Of a DNA stretch of 17,725 nucleotides, positions 7,642 to 14,456 are shown piece after piece. The notes under the pieces are model-generated. The model ran no database searches. It saw only the letters and a program-made list of their open reading frames with translations, and had not been told where the DNA came from. The DNA is taken from NCBI GenBank assembly GCA_021767245.1, contig JAASTO010000033.1:1-17725 (forward strand). Direction: 5' to 3'. Position 1 is the first letter of the stretch. Every line of letters begins with the position of its first letter. The position numbers were made by a program, and so were the translations under genes. Source of the DNA: Balneolaceae bacterium (GTDB taxonomy: Bacteria > Bacteroidota > Rhodothermia > Balneolales > Balneolaceae).

Positions 7642-8011
7642 AAGGGATAAACATCACTTTTGGACTTCGGAACGAATCGGTGAAATTGAGGAAAATTTAG
7701 TCACCACCTCAATTATTGTTGCTGAAGCTTTTCATATTTTGAAAAAAGTACCAAAAGGTGTTTCCGGACTCTTTCAAACTATTGAGGAAGGATTCATTCA
7801 AGTAGAAGAGTCCTATCCGAGAAACCTTCGCTATATCCATGAAGAAGTGTTAAAGTATAGTGACATTCAAACTTCTCTGGGTGATTTAAGCCTTCTTTCA
7901 ATTATTGAAGATCCAAAGAAATCCAAAATTATCACTCTGGATTATGACTTCCATATTTATCGGGATCGCTCAGGAAATCCATTAAACCTAATTTCTCCAT
8001 ACAATTCTTGA
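7589..8011 (+). CDS. PIN-domain ribonuclease toxin (VapC-like)
   Basis: 140 residues, the usual size of a single PIN domain. The expected acidic residues are present in order: Asp8 in VYIDAGP, Glu46 in IIVAEAF, Asp99 in LGDLSL, and Asp118/Asp120 in ITLDYDF. In this family these bind Mg or Mn and cleave RNA, often tRNA or rRNA; the target here is unknown. The best start is TTG at 7589, just after GGAAG (7581-7585): it puts the first Asp at the normal distance from the N-terminus, and no ATG or GTG lies in a suitable place. The 53-nt overlap with the antitoxin implies translational coupling. The stop codon (8009-8011) is only two bases from the ATG of the next GH13 gene, so the pair may be co-transcribed with a sugar-degradation gene. 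Confidence 0.82.
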   Translation: MVKTVYIDAGPIVAILSKRDKHHFWTSERIGEIEENLVTTSIIVAEAFHILKKVPKGVSGLFQTIEEGFIQVEESYPRNLRYIHEEVLKYSDIQTSLGDLSLLSIIEDPKKSKIITLDYDFHIYRDRSGNPLNLISPYNS

Positions 8012-8013
8012 TA

Positions 8014-9798
8014 ATGAAAAGAACGTTGATCGCAATAGCATGTATACTTTCTTCCGTATTTCTATGGTCGTGTGCAATACAAGACAAACCGGATGAGAAA
8101 GCAACTTATAATGCTCCCGAATGGGCAGAAGGTGTAGTCTGGTATCAAATATTTCCTGAGCGTTTCAGGGATGGGGATCCCAATAATCAGCATGACCGGG
8201 AAAGAGCAAGAGGGCCGGAGGGATGGGAGATCACCGAATGGACACAGGATTGGTACAAACGAGATGCCTGGGAAGTGAACGCAAGTGATGATTTTTATGC
8301 GATTGTAAGAGAACGAAGGTATGGAGGTGACCTACAGGGTGTGATCGATAAGCTTGATTATTTAAAAGATCTGGGAGTTGGAGCCATCTATTTTAATCCC
8401 GTTTTTGATGCCCAGTCCATGCACAAATATGATGCATCCTATTACCATCATATTGACCGTAATTTTGGGCCTGACCCAGAAGGGGATGTGGCTCAGTTTG
8501 AATCTGAAGATCCGGGAGATCCCTCAACCTGGACATGGACTTCAGCGGATTCATTATTCCTTACACTCATTGATGAAGCGCATAAAAGAGATCTTAAAGT
8601 GGTTATTGATGGGGTTTGGAATCACACCGGTACGGAATTCTGGGCCTTTCAGGATCTGGTAGAAAATCAGGAGAATTCCCCCTACAAAGACTGGTACATC
8701 GTGAATGCTTTTGATGAACCGGCTACACCTGATACCAACGAATTTGATTACAAAGGCTGGTGGGGCTTTAAAGGACTTCCGGTATTCCAAGAACAAAACG
8801 GAACCCTGATGGAGGCGGTCAGAGATCATATTTTTGCAGTCACAAAACGCTGGATGGATCCCAATGGAGATGGCGATCCTTCGGATGGCATTGATGGCTG
8901 GCGGCTGGATGTAGCCGAAGAAGTGGGTAAAGAATTCTGGAAGGAGTGGCATGCTTTGGTGCGTGAGATCAACCCGGAAGCCATTACGGTGGCAGAGATC
9001 TGGACAGAAAAAGCCAGGGAATACATCAACGCAGATATGTTTACTTCGGTGATGAACTACCGGTTTGCTTATGCTGCCAAGGATTTCCTGATCGACGATA
9101 AGATCACCACTGATGAATTTGTAAAAAGATTGGAGCAGATTCATAAAGATTATCCGGAAGGAGCCGGGCATGTACTTCAAAACCTGATGGACAGCCACGA
9201 TACTGCTCGACTAGCTTCATTTACCGTCAATCAAGGCATTGAATATGAGGGAGAAAGTCACCCACGAGATGGATTTAAGGTGCGAAAACCCAATGCTGAT
9301 GAAAGAAAGCTTCAAAAACTGGTAGCATTGTTTCAGTTTACCTGGCAGGGAGCTCCCATGATCTATTACGGAACCGAAGCCGGTATGTGGGGAGCGGATG
9401 ATCCCGATGACAGAAAACCGATGGTGTGGGAGGATATGGACTATGAACCGGAAACCCACCATCCTTTTGAAGAAAACCGCCCGGCAGATGACAATAATTT
9501 TGATTCAGATTTATACCGTTATTATCAGTCACTGGCTGAGCTAAGAAATTCAGAGCCGGCTTTATTGAAGGGAACCGCTAACATCTTAGCACACGATCCG
9601 GAATTAAAGTGGGTGATCTTTGAACGGGTTTTTGAAGATGATAAGATCATCATCATTTTAAACCGTTCAGATGAGTCTCTAGTGCTGGATATTTCCAAAT
9701 GGGTCAATAAAAGCGAAATCAGGGACCTGTTGACCGCGGATAATTTCTCAGTGACTGATATTCCCATAAATCCTATTTCAGCCGGCATTTTGAAGTAG
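8014..9798 (+). CDS. Neopullulanase/cyclomaltodextrinase-like GH13 lipoprotein
   Basis: 594 residues from ATG 8014. A TTG at 8008 would add two residues and overlap the toxin stop; ATG is preferred because it starts directly with the Lys-Arg of the signal peptide. Lipobox LWSC (Cys20) predicts a lipoprotein. The barrel starts almost at once (WAEGVVWYQIFPERFRDGD, 37-55), so the N-terminal dimerisation domain usual in cytoplasmic neopullulanases is missing. GH13 regions are intact: DGVWNHTG (199-206), GWRLD with nucleophile Asp299, VAEIW with acid/base Glu328, and MDSHD with Asp396. A likely calcium loop DPNGDGDPSDG (282-292) precedes the nucleophile. QGAPMIYYGTEAGMWG and a C-terminal beta domain complete the protein. 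Likely role: hydrolysis of maltodextrins, pullulan or cyclodextrins in the envelope. It is the last sugar gene of the cluster; a different operon begins 30 nt later. Confidence 0.93.
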   Translation: MKRTLIAIACILSSVFLWSCAIQDKPDEKATYNAPEWAEGVVWYQIFPERFRDGDPNNQHDRERARGPEGWEITEWTQDWYKRDAWEVNASDDFYAIVRERRYGGDLQGVIDKLDYLKDLGVGAIYFNPVFDAQSMHKYDASYYHHIDRNFGPDPEGDVAQFESEDPGDPSTWTWTSADSLFLTLIDEAHKRDLKVVIDGVWNHTGTEFWAFQDLVENQENSPYKDWYIVNAFDEPATPDTNEFDYKGWWGFKGLPVFQEQNGTLMEAVRDHIFAVTKRWMDPNGDGDPSDGIDGWRLDVAEEVGKEFWKEWHALVREINPEAITVAEIWTEKAREYINADMFTSVMNYRFAYAAKDFLIDDKITTDEFVKRLEQIHKDYPEGAGHVLQNLMDSHDTARLASFTVNQGIEYEGESHPRDGFKVRKPNADERKLQKLVALFQFTWQGAPMIYYGTEAGMWGADDPDDRKPMVWEDMDYEPETHHPFEENRPADDNNFDSDLYRYYQSLAELRNSEPALLKGTANILAHDPELKWVIFERVFEDDKIIIILNRSDESLVLDISKWVNKSEIRDLLTADNFSVTDIPINPISAGILK

Positions 9799-9818
9799 AA
9801 ACTTCTCTATCTTCAAAA
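9788..9818. repeat. Hairpin over the stop codon of the fourth GH13 gene
   Basis: TTTTGAAG (9788-9795) and CTTCAAAA (9811-9818) are perfect 8-bp inverted arms with a 15-nt loop that can form a further small stem (AGAA/TTCT). The TAG stop (9796-9798) is the first codon of the loop. No T-run follows on the + strand, so it is not a standard terminator there. It may protect the 3' end of the GH13 message, separate the two operons, or be chance in A/T-rich DNA. Confidence 0.4.
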
Positions 9819-9828
9819 CAAAAAATTT

Positions 9829-10359
9829 ATGCGTCTCAAACAAGAACAGTTTGTTCCATTTATGATCTCCATTGGTGTGATCACCATGTTGGTCATAGTG
9901 TACTCGTCCTTCCATTTTAACAGCAAACAACATGAACGCTTCAGAGAGAATTTAGTACAATCGGACTCTCTGACCACCACATATATGCGACTTATTGGTG
10001 AACCGGATTCCGTACGCATCAGTGATCTGAAGGGGAAGAAATCCGTTCTGGTGTTTTGGGCCAGCTGGTCAGAGAAGTCGGAATTGATGATGAGAGAGAT
10101 CGAAATGGTTCAGCATGAAGCAGATTCATTACAGGTGGTTGCAGCTTTGGTCAAGGATGCTGAAGAGTCCCTGCCGGAAGATCAGATCTACCCTGAATTT
10201 TTATACACCGATGGAACCGGGTTATTCAATGATCTAAAGGTACCGGGCTATCCCAGTTACATTGTTTTTGATGAGAACTCAGATGTGATTCATTCTCAGG
10301 TCGGTTACCAAAAAGGGGTTGGTTATGATTCCCTGAAAGTATATGTAAATGAAAAATGA
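9829..10359 (+). CDS. Membrane-anchored thioredoxin-fold protein lacking active-site cysteines
   Basis: 176 residues. One N-terminal transmembrane helix (about 9-28) is followed by a redoxin/TlpA-like domain placed in the periplasm. The fold signature is clear: ISDLKGKKSVLVFWASW (65-80), where the redox centre normally follows, then YPEFLYTDG, VPGYPSYIVFDENSDV with the probable cis-proline Pro142, and a C-terminal GYQKGVGYDSL. The expected WCxxC is replaced by WSEKS (80-84), so both catalytic cysteines are serines, and the protein has no cysteine at all. It therefore cannot do thiol-disulfide exchange and may act as a scaffold or chaperone, or bind a ligand. It overlaps the next gene by 11 nt, pointing to co-translation with the aminotransferase. 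Fold call is confident; function unknown. Confidence 0.8.
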   Translation: MRLKQEQFVPFMISIGVITMLVIVYSSFHFNSKQHERFRENLVQSDSLTTTYMRLIGEPDSVRISDLKGKKSVLVFWASWSEKSELMMREIEMVQHEADSLQVVAALVKDAEESLPEDQIYPEFLYTDGTGLFNDLKVPGYPSYIVFDENSDVIHSQVGYQKGVGYDSLKVYVNEK

Positions 10360-11203
10360 CCATTACATATCATTGAATGGCTCACTTGTTAAAGGCAGTG
10401 AGGCAATTGTCACACCCGAAAACCGTGGGATGATGTATGGTGATGGCTGCTTTGAGACCCTCAAAAGTTATAAAAGCAGATTCCTGAAATGGGAAGATCA
10501 CATGGATAGACTGAAGGGGGGATTAGCCTACCTTGATCTTGGAATGCCGGTCAAATCAGATGAACTGAAGAAGGAGGTCAAAAATGTCATTGAAGCCAAT
10601 CATTTGGTTGATGATGAGGCGATGGTTCGAATACAATTCTGGAGAGAAGGCGGGCGTGGTTACATAAGTACTTCAAAAACATCCTCCAGGATGATACAAG
10701 TGAGTAAATATGATCGGTCAACCGCACCCCTTGATCTAATGACAGCCCAAACGCGCTGTATTCCCTCAGAAGCACTTGAAAGAAGATATAAGCTGAGTAA
10801 TGGCCTCAATTACATTAAGGCTGCACAGGAGGCTAATAAGAGTCAAAAAGATGATGCTGTTATGTTAACAGTCAATGGTTTTGTAAGTGAAACGACCATT
10901 TCCACTCTGTTTTGGATAAAAGGCGACGAGGTCTATACTCCATCAGAGAATTGTGATATTCTACCGGGTATTACCAGAGGGATCATCATAGATCTTTTGG
11001 GTAAAATGGGACATCCGATAAAGATTGGGCAGTTTGAACCAGATTCTCTGTATGAAGCAACGGCTGTTTTTTGCACTAATTCATTGATAGAAATACAGGA
11101 GGTGCACTCCATTGATGAAGCAATATTCAAAACCGGTGACCCATTAATTCAGGAATTGAAAAAAGCTTTTCAAAATTACAAAGACGAGCACCTGAAACCA
11201 TGA
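10349..11203 (+). CDS. pabC: Class IV aminotransferase, probable aminodeoxychorismate lyase
   Basis: 284 residues, the normal length for PabC/IlvE/D-amino-acid transaminase enzymes, which use pyridoxal phosphate. Landmarks: YGDGCFETLKSY (30-41, the usual GDGxFET segment), KLSNGLNYIKAA with the probable PLP-binding Lys148, VNGFVSETTISTLFW with the conserved Glu181, and LPGITRG (205-211) for cofactor phosphate binding. PabC converts 4-amino-4-deoxychorismate to p-aminobenzoate plus pyruvate in folate synthesis. The sequence alone cannot separate PabC from branched-chain or D-amino-acid transaminases; the deciding evidence is that the next gene, overlapping by 4 nt, is folC, a folate enzyme. ATG 10349 overlaps the preceding gene by 11 nt and is placed to give the standard N-terminus. 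Cytoplasmic enzyme. Confidence 0.82.
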   Translation: MKNDHYISLNGSLVKGSEAIVTPENRGMMYGDGCFETLKSYKSRFLKWEDHMDRLKGGLAYLDLGMPVKSDELKKEVKNVIEANHLVDDEAMVRIQFWREGGRGYISTSKTSSRMIQVSKYDRSTAPLDLMTAQTRCIPSEALERRYKLSNGLNYIKAAQEANKSQKDDAVMLTVNGFVSETTISTLFWIKGDEVYTPSENCDILPGITRGIIIDLLGKMGHPIKIGQFEPDSLYEATAVFCTNSLIEIQEVHSIDEAIFKTGDPLIQELKKAFQNYKDEHLKP

Positions 11204-12453
11204 ACCGATTCAAAAGCATTGAGGAGGTTTGGGCGTTTCTGGATCAAATTCCAAAATTTCAGGATTCAGGTGCCAGTGCAGCGAACTTCACGTTTGATAA
11301 CCTGCTCGCTTTCCTTGACCTGATCGGAAATCCTCACCGGGAACTGCCAGCTGTTCATATCGCAGGTACCAATGGTAAAGGTACTACCGGATATTTACTT
11401 GAAACGGTATATCATGAAGCCGGTTATTCCACAGGCTTATTTACGTCTCCCCATCTGATCCGTTATAACGAACGGATCAGGGTTGACATGGAAGAGATAC
11501 CGAATGAAGCACTGCTTGAATTTTTCAATGCATGGGGCAATCATCTTGAGGATATTAGACTCAGCTACTTTGAGATAAGTACCGTTATTGCCTTTTGGTA
11601 TTTCAGGAGAATGGAGGTGGATCTGGCGATCATTGAAACCGGATTGGGAGGGCGGCTGGACTCAACTAATGTCATTCACCCATTGCTATCTGTCATAACC
11701 AGTGTGGGGCTCGACCATCAGGACATTCTGGGAGATAGCCTCGAGGAGATCGCAAGTGAAAAGGTAGGGATCATTAAAAATTCGACTCCCGTTATCATTG
11801 GGAAACTGCCTGAAGCCGCTGAACAGATTTGTGAAGCAACAGCTCACAAAAGAAAAGCTCCAATTGCATACGCAAGATCTGCTCAACCTGAGTGGAATGA
11901 TGGGGTTATTACGCTCAATAAACCGGGAATTTCGTTTATCACTCATTTCAGGGAATCCATCAATATGTGGAATATAGCAATGGTTTGGGAGGCCAAAGAA
12001 ATTCTGTATAGTCAATATCCCGTGAATGATTCAACTTTTAAAACGGCCATTGAAAACTTTAAAGGGGCACCGGGCAGGTTCGAAAAAATTCACCCGAAAT
12101 ATGACTGGTATTTCAGCGGTTCACACAACAAGGATGCCCTGAATTCATCGTTGAACGCAGTTAAAGAGCTGAAATCGCCCGAAGAAACCGTTCTTGTGTT
12201 CTCAGCCATGAAAGACAAGGTAACTGCAGATTTCCTGGATAATTTCAGGGATTTTGGCAGACGGTATTTTGTAGAACAAAGCGGAGAAAGAGCCGCTAAA
12301 TTTGACGATATTAAGAAACAGATCTCTACCTTGCGGATGGATGAAAGCAACGCAGGAATTATTTTAAATGAATTGAAGTCAGAGTTAGTAATTTTTATGG
12401 GAAGTTTTTACTTTTATCCCATCGTTAGGCGATGGACACAAAACGTATCATAA
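11200..12453 (+). CDS. folC: Folylpolyglutamate synthase / dihydrofolate synthase
   Basis: 417 residues, normal FolC length. It adds glutamate to dihydropteroate or to folates with ATP in the cytoplasm. Mur-ligase-type landmarks: P-loop GTNGKGTT (56-63), TSPHLIRYNERIRV (82-95), ETGLGGRLDSTN (146-157), LDHQDILGDSLEEIASEKVGI with Lys188 in the place of the carbamylated lysine, APGRFE (290-295), and GSFYF near the end. Two places depart from the usual pattern: the DGAHN motif of the C-terminal domain reads SGSHN (306-310), so the Asp is Ser, and the GxHQxxNA segment is replaced by ESINMWNIA (252-260). The ATG overlaps the pabC stop by 4 nt, typical of translational coupling. There is no second folC in the window, so this is probably the working copy, but the altered motif leaves some doubt about its exact reaction. 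Confidence 0.9.
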   Translation: MNRFKSIEEVWAFLDQIPKFQDSGASAANFTFDNLLAFLDLIGNPHRELPAVHIAGTNGKGTTGYLLETVYHEAGYSTGLFTSPHLIRYNERIRVDMEEIPNEALLEFFNAWGNHLEDIRLSYFEISTVIAFWYFRRMEVDLAIIETGLGGRLDSTNVIHPLLSVITSVGLDHQDILGDSLEEIASEKVGIIKNSTPVIIGKLPEAAEQICEATAHKRKAPIAYARSAQPEWNDGVITLNKPGISFITHFRESINMWNIAMVWEAKEILYSQYPVNDSTFKTAIENFKGAPGRFEKIHPKYDWYFSGSHNKDALNSSLNAVKELKSPEETVLVFSAMKDKVTADFLDNFRDFGRRYFVEQSGERAAKFDDIKKQISTLRMDESNAGIILNELKSELVIFMGSFYFYPIVRRWTQNVS

Positions 12454-12573
12454 CTATACATCGCTAATATCCTTACCTGATTGAATATCCTTTACCGCCG
12501 CTTGGTACAACAGTTGGCACGATGTTCACCCCAAAATTCAGTAAGAATCATATATTTTTAACAGCCACATTTT

Positions 12574-14115
12574 ATGTCAGATAATCAAACTGCCGGAATC
12601 TCGGCCGGGGAGTTGGAATCCTTAGAGGGTAAAAAGCTTCACGAGTTACAAACCATTGCAAAATCTATTGGTATTAAACGGGTTACCGGAATTCGTAAAG
12701 TTCAGCTGATCGAGAGTATTCGTGAAAAAGCTCAATCATCTGATGCACCGAAATCCTCTGCCAAACAGAAAAATGAAGATGGGAGTGATTCCACTCAAAA
12801 GGATTCGGAACTAAAATCCTATGGCAGTCAGGACCATATCGTCTCATACAAGAAAAAGAATGAGAACGATGATAAAAAGTCGAAAAAGAAGCATCAGCAT
12901 AAGAATAAAAAGCGCAGGGCAGGGCATGAACACAATAAATTGCCTGAGTCTGACGCAAGTACTTTGGCTGAACGCATAAAAGAGCTTGAGCCTGATCTGG
13001 GGCCGTATCTGTTTAATGAAGGAACTCTTGAGATCCTGCCGGATGGCTATGGGTTCCTGCGTTCAGTGAATTACAATTACAAAGCGAGTCCGGATGATAT
13101 CTATGTATCACCTTCACAGATCAAGCGGTTCCGTTTGAAGCAGGGCGATTGCGTGATTGGTGTGATACGCCCGCCTAAAGTTGGGGAGCGTTATTTTGCG
13201 CTCTTGCGTATTGAAGGCGTCAATGGCCGTATTCCACATGATATGGATAATCGCCAGGATTTTGAGGATCTGCTTCCGGTTCACCCCGACCAGCGTTACC
13301 GCCTGGAGTTTGAGCCGACTGAACACACCACCCGATTGATCGATCTTTTTGCTCCCGTTGGTAAAGGGCAGCGAGGGTTGATCGTAGCACAACCCAAGAC
13401 AGGTAAAACCACCATACTGCGTAATATCGCAAATGCAGTGGCTGCGAATCATCCCGATACCAAGATCCTGATCGTTTTGGTGGATGAACGTCCTGAAGAG
13501 GTAACCGAAATGGAACGCACCGTTAAAAATGCAGAAGTGGTTGCGTCAACCTTCGATGAAAAGCCGGAAAACCACATTGGATTGGCTGAGATCGTTTTTG
13601 AAAAAGCCAAACGCCTCGTTGAAAGCGGGCATGATGTATTGATGCTCATGGATTCCATCACCAGACTTGCCAGAGCCTATAACGTTGTAGCTTCCAACAA
13701 AGGCCGCACAATGAGTGGTGGTGTTGATTCAGAAGCACTGAAGGCTCCAAGACAACTATTTAGTTCTGCCAGAAATATTGAAAATGGTGGTTCTCTAACT
13801 ATCATGGCTACCGCTCTTATCGACACCGGCTCACGTATGGATGACGTGATCTTTGAAGAGTTCAAAGGAACCGGTAACATGGAGATCTACCTGGATCGCC
13901 GAATCTCAGAAAGGCGTCTCTATCCGGCCATCGATATCTTCAGAAGTGGAACGCGCCGCGAAGAACTGCTGGTTTCAGAAGCCGAGCGTGAGAAAGTGGT
14001 TCTGCTTCGTCGATACCTGACGAACATGAGTCCGTATGAAGCCATGGACTTCCTGCTCGAGAAGATCAAAGGGACCAAGAATAATGAAGAATTCCTGATC
14101 TCTATGAATAAGTAG
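12574..14115 (+). CDS. rho: Transcription termination factor Rho
   Basis: 513 residues, longer than the roughly 420 of E. coli Rho. Domains: Rho_N helical domain (about 15-52, KLHELQTIAKSIGIKRVTGI); a charged, low-complexity insert (about 53-127, Lys/Asp/Ser/His-rich, including KKSKKKHQHKNKKRR); cold-shock-like RNA-binding domain (about 147-217, LEILPDGYGFLR and DIYVSPSQIKRFRL); and the ATPase core with Walker A AQPKTGKTT (272-280), LVDERPEEVTEM (302-313), Walker B VLMLMDSITRLARAYN (355-370) and KGTGNMEIYLDRR (431-443). Rho is a hexameric RNA helicase that ends transcripts and guards against antisense and horizontally acquired transcription. The 120-nt upstream gap has no recognisable promoter or terminator; rho is commonly autoregulated by its own leader. 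The ATG lacks a Shine-Dalgarno-like sequence. An intrinsic-type terminator follows. Confidence 0.97.
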   Translation: MSDNQTAGISAGELESLEGKKLHELQTIAKSIGIKRVTGIRKVQLIESIREKAQSSDAPKSSAKQKNEDGSDSTQKDSELKSYGSQDHIVSYKKKNENDDKKSKKKHQHKNKKRRAGHEHNKLPESDASTLAERIKELEPDLGPYLFNEGTLEILPDGYGFLRSVNYNYKASPDDIYVSPSQIKRFRLKQGDCVIGVIRPPKVGERYFALLRIEGVNGRIPHDMDNRQDFEDLLPVHPDQRYRLEFEPTEHTTRLIDLFAPVGKGQRGLIVAQPKTGKTTILRNIANAVAANHPDTKILIVLVDERPEEVTEMERTVKNAEVVASTFDEKPENHIGLAEIVFEKAKRLVESGHDVLMLMDSITRLARAYNVVASNKGRTMSGGVDSEALKAPRQLFSSARNIENGGSLTIMATALIDTGSRMDDVIFEEFKGTGNMEIYLDRRISERRLYPAIDIFRSGTRREELLVSEAEREKVVLLRRYLTNMSPYEAMDFLLEKIKGTKNNEEFLISMNK

Positions 14116-14116
14116 T

Positions 14117-14147
14117 TTACAGTGATCAGTTAGCAGTGATCAGTAAA
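14117..14147. repeat. Tandem 11-bp repeat that is also an imperfect hairpin, after rho
   Basis: CAGTGATCAGT occurs at 14120-14130 and again at 14134-14144 with a 14-nt period. With the flanking TTTAC (14117-14121) and GTAAA (14143-14147), the block can also fold as a hairpin: TTTAC/GTAAA and TGATCA/TGATCA with a 2-nt bulge. Each unit carries the palindrome TGATCA. It lies directly after the rho stop codon. It may be a member of a dispersed intergenic repeat family; this cannot be tested from one window. Confidence 0.55.
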
Positions 14148-14168
14148 CAGAGTTTAATTGTATTTAGA

Positions 14169-14209
14169 ACGGTCTGTAAGTTTTAAGCTTGTCAGGCCGT
14201 CTTTCTTAT
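14169..14209 (+). terminator. Intrinsic-type terminator after rho
   Basis: ACGGTCTG (14169-14176) pairs with CAGGCCGT (14193-14200) over 8 bp including one G-U pair. The 16-nt loop can extend the stem with AAG/CTT, and the T-rich tail CTTTCTTAT follows. It sits between convergent genes, and the opposite strand also has a partly T-rich tail, so it may serve both directions. Confidence 0.65.
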
Positions 14210-14215
14210 TAAGGA

Positions 14216-14446
14216 CTATCTAACGGAACGAGACATCATCCACTTGACTAAACCGCCAAACAGTATTCCGCCAAATAAGGAGAGGATGAATATCATTACA
14301 AAAACTATGAGGCGGTTTGCTAATTCAAGCGTGCTAAACTCAAAGGGATCGGTTACAATGATCAGTAAAAAAATGATAATGGAAGGTGTACCAATTATAA
14401 TGGCATTAAAGATAGAGGGATGTTCTTCCTGAAAAGATTTCAGCAT
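14216..14446 (-). CDS. Small two-transmembrane protein of unknown function
   Basis: 76 residues. A short polar N-terminus is followed by two hydrophobic helices (about 14-32, NAIIIGTPSIIIFLLIIV, and about 46-67, RLIVFVMIFILSLFGGILFGG) and a basic tail (KWMMSRSVR). I do not recognise a family. It begins 10 nt after the NlpE-like gene in the same direction, so it is probably the last gene of that operon. An overlapping + strand frame (14244-14432) is polar and unlike a membrane protein; the minus frame is preferred because of its hydrophobic pattern and operon position. An inner-membrane location is inferred. Confidence 0.6.
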   Translation of the reverse strand: MLKSFQEEHPSIFNAIIIGTPSIIIFLLIIVTDPFEFSTLELANRLIVFVMIFILSLFGGILFGGLVKWMMSRSVR

Positions 14447-14456
14447 GTCGTTTTGT

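Noticed and set aside
7324..8011. The toxin-antitoxin pair as part of a larger mobile element
   Set aside because: No transposase, integrase, att-like direct repeats or tRNA flank the pair within the window.
8554..9198. 214-residue open frame on the minus strand
   Set aside because: Fully antisense to the fourth GH13 gene; composition looks like a reverse-frame artefact.
9829..10359. Calling this gene a functional thiol-disulfide oxidoreductase (TlpA/ResA)
   Set aside because: Both active-site cysteines are serines and no other cysteine is present.
12454..12573. Promoter or riboswitch upstream of rho
   Set aside because: TTGGCA (12514-12519) and TATATTTT (12551-12558) are 31 nt apart, too far for a standard promoter, and no conserved riboswitch core was seen.
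14117..14147. CRISPR-like array
   Set aside because: Only two 11-bp units with a 3-nt gap; no spacers and no cas genes.
14244..14432. 62-residue plus-strand frame
   Set aside because: Lies opposite the small two-TM gene; it is polar without motifs, whereas the minus frame has two clean hydrophobic helices and fits the operon.
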